The notes under the pieces were generated by a model, which saw only the letters and a program-made list of their open reading frames with translations, did no database searches and was not told the DNA's origin. Positions 30,200 to 34,621 of a stretch of DNA of 34,621 bases are shown piece by piece. The stretch's first letter is position 1. Every line of letters begins with the position of its first letter. The DNA lies in the IMG/VR virus record IMGVR_UViG_3300042485_000327, positions 1-34,621 of that record. The stretch is one strand, 5' to 3'. Made by a program: the position numbers and the translations under genes. The DNA is from a virus.

Positions 30200-31867
30200 T
30201 CAAAAACTTCTGAAACCGAAGCTATTTGAGATGAAAGGATTATCTAATGCACAATGAGCCGCAATAATTAACGCGATGATACCATCTACCTTCGCCGATT
30301 TGTCAGCCTCGTTTTTCCTTACTTTTATATTAGAATTCACGTCCGTGTAAACTTCGCAATTCCCTAGCTGCCACCCGACAAAAGGATTGCCCCTGTGCGT
30401 GATCTGCTTGCTCATAATCATCCTTTCAATGAACTTAGACGGGTTATTTAATACGCCCATCCCCTGTCCTACCTTCTTTACTGGTACGCCAGCATCATGC
30501 AGCCTAGCTACAATTGAAGCGGCATTATAAGCATCATAGCCCACCTCTTTCACATCATATATCTCGCACTGTGATTTAATGTAGTCGGAGATTTCTCTAT
30601 CGTCCATCACGTTGCCTTCTGTGATCTGCAATATCCCGCTGGCAATAGCAACCCTAAATATATCTTGGTAGTGGTTAGGTATTAGGGCTAGACCTGCTTC
30701 CGGCAAAAAGAACTTCCACTCAGCGTCGAAGTCTGATTCCCCGTACCGCTTCAGAGTACAGACCGCGTTCAAATCTCGCGTAGCTGCCAGATCGAATCCC
30801 ATAAACACGGACTCGGGTTCTGGTCTAGGTTCTTTAATACATATCGGGTCATCCCAGTGTTGACGGTCGATCCACGCGGTGTTAGCAGATACAAAGACAT
30901 TCAGCGTCTTGCATAAGAACTCATTAAGTGCCGCTGGTTTGTGGCTTGCTTCTTCGGCTCGTTGTTTAATGGCTTCTTCAAATACCGAAACGCCGTGCAT
31001 CGGATTAGCCTTCCCCCAAGTTGCCGGATCGTGCCAGTCATCCTGTAGGTCTAGGCCATAGAGCAAACCGAACCATCGTGGATTATCTACAGCGTCTCCG
31101 TGCAGCATCGACTTGTACATCACCAAGTCCTCGTGGAACTTTGTGTCTTTAGTAAATGACGCGGTTGTAATATATATCCGCAATGGGTTTTTTCTTGCCA
31201 CCATTCCAGAGTGTAATACTTCGATAGTGTTTCGGTCGAGTACCTGCGCGGCTTCGTCTACGATAACGCATGAAGGATTTTTCCCATCGCCCGTCTTTTT
31301 GGTATCGCGGGATAACGCTTTAAACATTGACTGCGTATCGCCCTTTCTTTTTATCTCATACTTGCTCACCACGAACTGATTAGCCATTAAAGGGTTCTCC
31401 ATACTCTCTATGAAGCCTTTGGCTGCATCAAAAACGATTGTAGCTTGCTCTCTATTGGTTGCGACAGTAAAGACCTCAGAACCCTTCTCTCCGCAAACCA
31501 GTTCATAAAGGGCGATCACTGCGGTGAGCGTAGACTTCCCAGACTTGCGAGGAATGAATAGTATTACATCCGTTACCATCCGCTTCTTTCTATCGCCCTT
31601 CTTACGGAAGCCGTAGACCGCGCAGATCAGAAGTTCTTGGAATGGAGCGAGTACGATTGGCTGCCCCGCTAGTGGGCCTTTGGTATGGACAAGACGGGAC
31701 GCGAATCCTAAAACGTGTTCGACATAACGAGCATCGAACTCCCATTCCCATTCTTGGTTTTCGTACTGATTGAGAAACCGCTGACAGGAAAGCCGTATTT
31801 CAGAACATACGCTTACATCACCCCTCGCTACAGCCTTCGCGTAAAGTACACCATCTTCCCAACTCAA
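30200..31867 (-). CDS. terL: terminase large subunit (HK97-like)
   Basis: 555 residues. The ATPase has Walker A PRKSGKST (106-113) and Walker B VIVDEA (201-206), with ITTAS as the coupling motif. The RNase H-like nuclease carries MGFDLAATRDLNAV, VGYDAYNA and KVDGIIALIIA, giving three acidic residues. It packages DNA into the prohead and cuts it. The start is TTG at 31867 overlapping the terS stop (TTGA), with no nearby ATG, so expression is probably coupled to terS. The N-terminal domain (YAKAVARGDVSVCSEIRLSC) is typical for the P27/HK97 group. Confidence 0.95.
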   Translation of the reverse strand: MSWEDGVLYAKAVARGDVSVCSEIRLSCQRFLNQYENQEWEWEFDARYVEHVLGFASRLVHTKGPLAGQPIVLAPFQELLICAVYGFRKKGDRKKRMVTDVILFIPRKSGKSTLTAVIALYELVCGEKGSEVFTVATNREQATIVFDAAKGFIESMENPLMANQFVVSKYEIKRKGDTQSMFKALSRDTKKTGDGKNPSCVIVDEAAQVLDRNTIEVLHSGMVARKNPLRIYITTASFTKDTKFHEDLVMYKSMLHGDAVDNPRWFGLLYGLDLQDDWHDPATWGKANPMHGVSVFEEAIKQRAEEASHKPAALNEFLCKTLNVFVSANTAWIDRQHWDDPICIKEPRPEPESVFMGFDLAATRDLNAVCTLKRYGESDFDAEWKFFLPEAGLALIPNHYQDIFRVAIASGILQITEGNVMDDREISDYIKSQCEIYDVKEVGYDAYNAASIVARLHDAGVPVKKVGQGMGVLNNPSKFIERMIMSKQITHRGNPFVGWQLGNCEVYTDVNSNIKVRKNEADKSAKVDGIIALIIAAHCALDNPFISNSFGFRSF

Positions 31868-32331
31868 CCTTCTGGGCCTCGCATAAAGATAGCAACTTCA
31901 CTTTCCGACTCTACCTTACCTGATGCCAAGCGGCTCCGGGGAGTTAAGCCTAGTTCATTCATTAGCTGAAGAATAAGCGTCATAGTCTTATGGCGTACAT
32001 TGACATAAGGATTAACCACTATCATCGAATTATCCAGCGTAACAGTTATGCCATTAGCCAAAATACCTTTGGTGCAGTTAATATAAGTATCAATATGGTC
32101 TGCCAGCATCGCCAGCGCGTGTTTGTCCTGATTGTTCCCGATGCCGTAGACTTCATAAAGAAACTGAGAAGTCTCGTCTATGAATTGCGCTTTGTTCCAA
32201 GCGTCAAAGTTGTCCATCCACTCGGCTTGTGGTATTCTTTTCTTGAGTTGTTCTGGAATCGGAGCAGCTTGGATCGCTGCTCGTTTGTGCGTTCCATCAA
32301 TGAGATGTAGTTCCGGGGCTTTTCTGTTCAT
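31864..32331 (-). CDS. terS: terminase small subunit, P27 family
   Basis: 155 residues. The P27-type layout is clear: ELHLIDGTHKRAAIQ at the start, a helical middle (KHALAMLADHIDTYINCTKG), VNPYVNVRHKTMTLILQLMN, and the diagnostic ELGLTPRSRLA near the end. It recognises the packaging site and regulates TerL. No SD precedes the ATG at 32331, and a strong promoter -10 box ends eight bases upstream, so the mRNA may be leaderless (see promoter entry). Confidence 0.92.
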   Translation of the reverse strand: MNRKAPELHLIDGTHKRAAIQAAPIPEQLKKRIPQAEWMDNFDAWNKAQFIDETSQFLYEVYGIGNNQDKHALAMLADHIDTYINCTKGILANGITVTLDNSMIVVNPYVNVRHKTMTLILQLMNELGLTPRSRLASGKVESESEVAIFMRGPEG

Positions 32332-32338
32332 GCTACGG

Positions 32339-32368
32339 ATTCTAAGTATTAATTCCGCTATTTGTCAA
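32339..32368 (-). promoter_or_regulatory. strong sigma70-like promoter of the structural operon
   Basis: On the minus strand TTGACA (32368-32363, full consensus), an 18-base spacer and TAGAAT (32344-32339, 5/6) precede terS. The expected start falls at about 32333-32331, which is at or within a few bases of the terS ATG. Confidence 0.75.
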
Positions 32369-32378
32369 ACTGGTTTGC

Positions 32379-32425
32379 GACCTTCCCGGCCCTAGCTATG
32401 CTCTGAGGGGGGCGGTCTTTTTTTT
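32379..32425. other. candidate cos/packaging region
   Basis: In the gap between the packaging HNH gene and terS, a GC-rich patch contrasts with AT-rich flanks. It contains GACC (32379-32382), CCCGGCCC, GGGGGGC, GGTC (32414-32417) and a run of eight T (32418-32425). GACC and GGTC are dyad partners. Cos sites of HNH-TerS-TerL phages often lie here. The exact nick sites cannot be read. A plus-strand terminator is the alternative, but no plus-strand gene leads to it. Confidence 0.35.
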
Positions 32426-32455
32426 AGTTTCTAATTGTTTTCAATGACTTAGACG

Positions 32456-32902
32456 CTAAATGATAAGCGATGCCACCCCCTCATAGTCTTGAATATAATA
32501 ATCTTTATAAGAGCCTGAGTGATAGTAGCGATAGATACCCTTAGCCTCTAGCGTGGTCTTAGTGCTATGGCATGACGCGCAGAGTGATTGGAATAGATTG
32601 ATGTAGAAGGCTTGCTTCCCTATCTGTTGCCACGGGAATACATGATCGACGTGATGGGCTTGGGTTACTATGTTCCGAGATATACAGCCCGAACATATAG
32701 GCTGCTTACTTAGTTGGGCTTGCCTGACTTGTTGCCAGTGTCGGGTAGAGTATTGAGCGTTGCTCTCTCTCCTCTCGTCTGTTGGTTCTACATATCTACT
32801 TACTGTGTCCCTGCCCCCGTGTTGTAGGCAGTAGATAGTTAAGGTGCGTGGGCTATTGCAGCCTAACTCCGCGCAGGTCTGTTGCTGTGGTACTGTCGGC
32901 AT
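32456..32902 (-). CDS. HNH nuclease of the DNA packaging module
   Basis: 148 residues from the ATG at 32902; the start MPTVPQQQTCAELGCNSPR resembles the usual opening of this group better than the ATG six codons further out. N-terminal Cys/His pairs (CAELGC, YCLQHGG) may bind zinc. The HNH core reads WQQVRQAQLSKQPICSGC, TQAHHVDHVFPW, NLFQSLCASCHSTKTTLEAK. Relatives such as HK97 gp74 sit beside terS and are needed for terminase-mediated cos cleavage. It is therefore likely a packaging component and not a homing endonuclease. It overlaps the previous gene by about 50 bases. Confidence 0.85.
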   Translation of the reverse strand: MPTVPQQQTCAELGCNSPRTLTIYCLQHGGRDTVSRYVEPTDERRESNAQYSTRHWQQVRQAQLSKQPICSGCISRNIVTQAHHVDHVFPWQQIGKQAFYINLFQSLCASCHSTKTTLEAKGIYRYYHSGSYKDYYIQDYEGVASLII

Positions 32903-33119
32903 AGTGGTTAACGAATACATCAGTGAACACGATAGCTGGCAGTGATGCCCCTTCTACTATTAGCTTGGCATACTCTATGGTATCGGCTCGGCTACGTCCT
33001 GAGACTACCGCTGTGGTATGACCCCACGGGCTACCCTCGTCATCGTAATGAATCTCCCTGACCTCGTAGTAGATACCAGACTCGTCCTCTAGCTTTACCA
33101 TTCGGAGAGTCCAGTTCAT
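32853..33119 (-). CDS. uncharacterised small protein
   Basis: 88 residues. It reads WTLRMVKLEDESGIYYEVRE, IHYDDEGSPWGHTTAVVSGR, RADTIEYAKLIVEGASLPAI, with the first part beta-rich and a helix following. The pattern recalls short phage proteins of beta-alpha type with no assigned function. Its ATG overlaps the preceding stop (ATGA) and its 3' end overlaps the HNH gene by about 50 bases. Confidence 0.55.
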   Translation of the reverse strand: MNWTLRMVKLEDESGIYYEVREIHYDDEGSPWGHTTAVVSGRSRADTIEYAKLIVEGASLPAIVFTDVFVNHYADSTTATDLRGVRLQ

Positions 33120-33595
33120 CTTAGGAACCTCAGTTTGTAGATAGTGCTGTCGATTAGTCCGGCTATCTCGTCAACTAAGTTCTGCAATTCTGAGTCTTGG
33201 GGCAGGTCTTGGCGTTCATCCTTTACATAGTCATTCAGACTGATGAGATATTCTAGGGCGGGAGTAGGCAAGAAGTAATCTTGTTCATAGTTAGAGATGA
33301 TGCCGTACTTTCCCTGATACGCCTCTACAAAGCTATCGACTAACTCTCCCATCTCCTCATAGTACGCGCCTAGAGCAACGTGTTCAGAGTATGAGCGAGA
33401 CTGAAAGTGTAGGATGTGGGCGTTTGTAACCGAGTGCAGCATTGTTAGAACGAAGTGTTGTGGCGTGTAATCCATCTTAGTCTCCTTAAATCCGCTTGCT
33501 TGGGCTGCGGCTGCTACTTGTAGGGCTTTCTGTTTGGTAGGGAATGGGCCTTTACTGCCCCAATACCATCCGTCTTTATCATTTCTGATTGGCAT
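33116..33595 (-). CDS. DUF5856-like (Dps-resembling) phage protein
   Basis: 159 residues in two parts. The opening (MPIRNDKDGWYWGSKGPFPT, KQKALQVAAAAQASGF) is a short module seen at the front of several phage proteins. The second part (TMLHSVTNAHILHFQSRSYS, EHVALGAYYEEMGELVDSFV, EAYQGKYG) matches the pattern I associate with DUF5856. Its His- and Glu-rich helices look like those of Dps/ferritin-type four-helix proteins. Such a fold could bind metal or DNA, but that is inference. It is upstream of the packaging genes and downstream of a zinc-finger miniprotein. Confidence 0.7.
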   Translation of the reverse strand: MPIRNDKDGWYWGSKGPFPTKQKALQVAAAAQASGFKETKMDYTPQHFVLTMLHSVTNAHILHFQSRSYSEHVALGAYYEEMGELVDSFVEAYQGKYGIISNYEQDYFLPTPALEYLISLNDYVKDERQDLPQDSELQNLVDEIAGLIDSTIYKLRFLR

Positions 33596-33597
33596 AT

Positions 33598-33780
33598 CTA
33601 CCTCAGTTTATAACGATCCCTACACGGCGCACATACGGACTCTATAAGGCGTCCACTGTACTCCCCACATAGAGTACAATCTCCGGGTTCGCCCTTCGCC
33701 AGCGGCTTCCTAGCCTGTTTAATCAATATGTCCAGCCGTTGCTGCGCTTGGTCGTTTGCAACATCTACATCATCGCTCAC
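33598..33780 (-). CDS. DksA/TraR-type zinc-finger miniprotein
   Basis: 60 residues, GTG start overlapping the previous stop (GTGA). An N-terminal helix (DQAQQRLDILIKQARKPLAK) precedes a C4 zinc finger (CTLCGEYSGRLIESVCAPCR), the arrangement of short phage TraR-like proteins. Such proteins can bind the RNA polymerase secondary channel, often reshaping host transcription. The acidic coiled-coil tip residues needed for that are not obvious here, so activity on RNA polymerase is uncertain. Confidence 0.75.
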   Translation of the reverse strand: MSDDVDVANDQAQQRLDILIKQARKPLAKGEPGDCTLCGEYSGRLIESVCAPCRDRYKLR

Positions 33781-34382
33781 AACAATTTACCTCTGCTCTG
33801 CATAAAATCTACTGGGTCTTTTGCACATTTCTGATTATTACATTGTTGCCTAAGTAGTTGAATATTCCAATCTTCATTCGCCCCGCCTCTAGAAATTGGC
33901 ATTATATGGTCAAGATGGAAATCTTTACCTAATGGCTTTTCACAACAAGGACACTTGCCATTTTGTAACTTAAATAGCTTTTCAGTCAAACCTATTGATA
34001 ATTTAGACCCTGATGATTTTATTAAAGCCCTACGATTCTGGCTGTCTATTCTTTTAAAATCAGGATTTGCTAATAACCACGCTACTTTTGATGCTTTATC
34101 TTTTTCTGGATGAGTTTTCCGATATATAACATTTTTCTCTCTTAATTTATCTCTATTTGCAGCAGCATATTTATCTAATGTAGCCCTACGCTTGTCTTTA
34201 TTTAAAGCATTCCAAGCATATGACGCTGCGTTTACTTTATCTTTATTTTCTTTGTAATATTTAGACCGACTTAAAGATAGCTTTTCTCCATTTTCTTTAC
34301 GCCACGCAATACATCTATTTCTGTTACAAACAGGACAAGCCCTTAAATCAAATTCAGCTTTGCATTTTCGGCAGATTTTCAT
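33777..34382 (-). CDS. HNH endonuclease with N-terminal zinc ribbon, probably mobile
   Basis: 201 residues. The N-terminus (CRKCKAEFDLRACPVCNRNR) gives a CxxC...CxxC zinc site. The basic middle has helical repeats rich in Lys, Asn and Tyr (SRSKYYKENKDKVNAASYAW and similar units). The HNH core is CPCCEKPLGKDFHLDHIMPI, SRGGANEDWNIQLLRQQCNN. The gene is very AT-rich next to its neighbours, which suggests recent entry. It joins the downstream miniprotein by GTGA. A homing role is likely but unproven. Confidence 0.83.
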   Translation of the reverse strand: MKICRKCKAEFDLRACPVCNRNRCIAWRKENGEKLSLSRSKYYKENKDKVNAASYAWNALNKDKRRATLDKYAAANRDKLREKNVIYRKTHPEKDKASKVAWLLANPDFKRIDSQNRRALIKSSGSKLSIGLTEKLFKLQNGKCPCCEKPLGKDFHLDHIMPISRGGANEDWNIQLLRQQCNNQKCAKDPVDFMQSRGKLL

Positions 34383-34388
34383 ATAAGA

Positions 34389-34610
34389 CTATCGTCCATC
34401 TACCATTCTCTGTCGATAACAAAATATCTTGCACTTGCAGCCGCCTTCTTGCACTTCATTAATACCATAGGTTCGGAATCGTGCGATTAATTCCTTTCTT
34501 GCTTCTCTACATCTCTCCTTCGATATTAATCTTTCTCGGCAACTACGGCAATTGAATTGGTATAGACCAGAATTAGGATTCTGTTTTGCTGTCTCGCACT
34601 CAGGACACAT
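34389..34610 (-). CDS. cysteine-rich small protein, possibly 5'-truncated by the window
   Basis: 73 residues from the ATG at 34610. CPECETAKQNPNSGLYQFNC, RSCRERLI and GGCKCKIFCYRQ provide several Cys pairs that could bind zinc. The middle (SKERCREARKELIARFRTYG) is helical and basic. The frame stays open upstream to the window edge and no SD is visible in the eleven remaining bases, so the true start may lie outside. The family is a common unnamed phage type; function unknown. Confidence 0.55.
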   Translation of the reverse strand: MCPECETAKQNPNSGLYQFNCRSCRERLISKERCREARKELIARFRTYGINEVQEGGCKCKIFCYRQRMVDGR

Positions 34611-34621
34611 TAAATATGTAC

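Noticed and set aside
32379-32425. Plus-strand intrinsic terminator ending in eight T
   Set aside because: No plus-strand gene leads into it and the stem is interrupted; a packaging-site reading fits the context better, though still weakly.
1-34621. tRNA genes, CRISPR array, integrase or attachment site
   Set aside because: Nothing resembling cloverleaf genes, regularly spaced repeats or a recombinase was seen on either strand.

Overview
The window looks like an almost complete genome of a tailed, long-tailed (siphovirus-type) bacteriophage of a Gram-negative host. The evidence is an HK97/lambda-type head-and-tail gene order (terS, terL, portal, protease, capsid, connectors, terminator, tail tube, frameshifted G/GT chaperones, tape measure, tail tip, fibres). 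A lysis cassette carries an Rz spanin with an Rz1 lipoprotein nested inside it, which implies an outer membrane. I see no integrase, excisionase, CI/Cro-like repressor, DNA polymerase, RNA polymerase or tRNA gene. A strictly lytic phage relying on host polymerases fits best. The gene style suggests a proteobacterial host, but that is inference.

Layout. (1) Positions 55-3409, leftward: a recombination operon with an annealing protein of Rad52 type, a YqaJ/lambda-type exonuclease and SSB. It is punctuated by two homing-endonuclease-like genes and ends in a clean intrinsic terminator at 55-83. (2) Positions 3448-3498: two divergent sigma70-like promoters with overlapping -35 boxes. (3) Positions 3500-7273, rightward: a replication/early operon with a DUF1376 (YdaU-like) protein, a helicase-loader-like protein, small unknown proteins, a Ref-type HNH nuclease, a one-TM miniprotein, a SleB-type cell-wall hydrolase and a restriction-fold-like protein. 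Its leader has a 36-codon ORF and a 22-bp helix that buries the Shine-Dalgarno (SD) sequence of the first replication gene. (4) Positions 7399-34610, leftward: the late region, transcribed from the right end toward lysis at 7.4-8.7 kb. A promoter just before terS would give a nearly leaderless message. A packaging-type HNH gene lies upstream of terS, and the GC-rich patch between them is a cos candidate.

How it fits together. The early modules flank one bidirectional promoter. One arm makes recombination proteins. The other makes replication proteins whose translation appears coupled to a leader peptide, and iteron-like repeats inside the DUF1376 gene may mark the origin. The late arm builds the head: TerS/TerL/HNH package through the portal, and the S78 protease matures an HK97-fold shell for which there are two paralogous capsid genes in tandem. 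It then builds a tail with a 650-residue tape measure, a J-like tip and a multi-fibre array with shared repeat modules. Lysis is by an M15 peptidase, a holin candidate and Rz/Rz1.

Most notable points are the SD-burying leader helix, the tandem capsid paralogs separated by a terminator-like hairpin, the canonical GGGAAAA frameshift site, the nested Rz1 gene too short for routine gene calling, a fibre-region gene with a one-base frameshift, and four homing-endonuclease-like genes. All family assignments come from reading the translated sequences; no database search was run.
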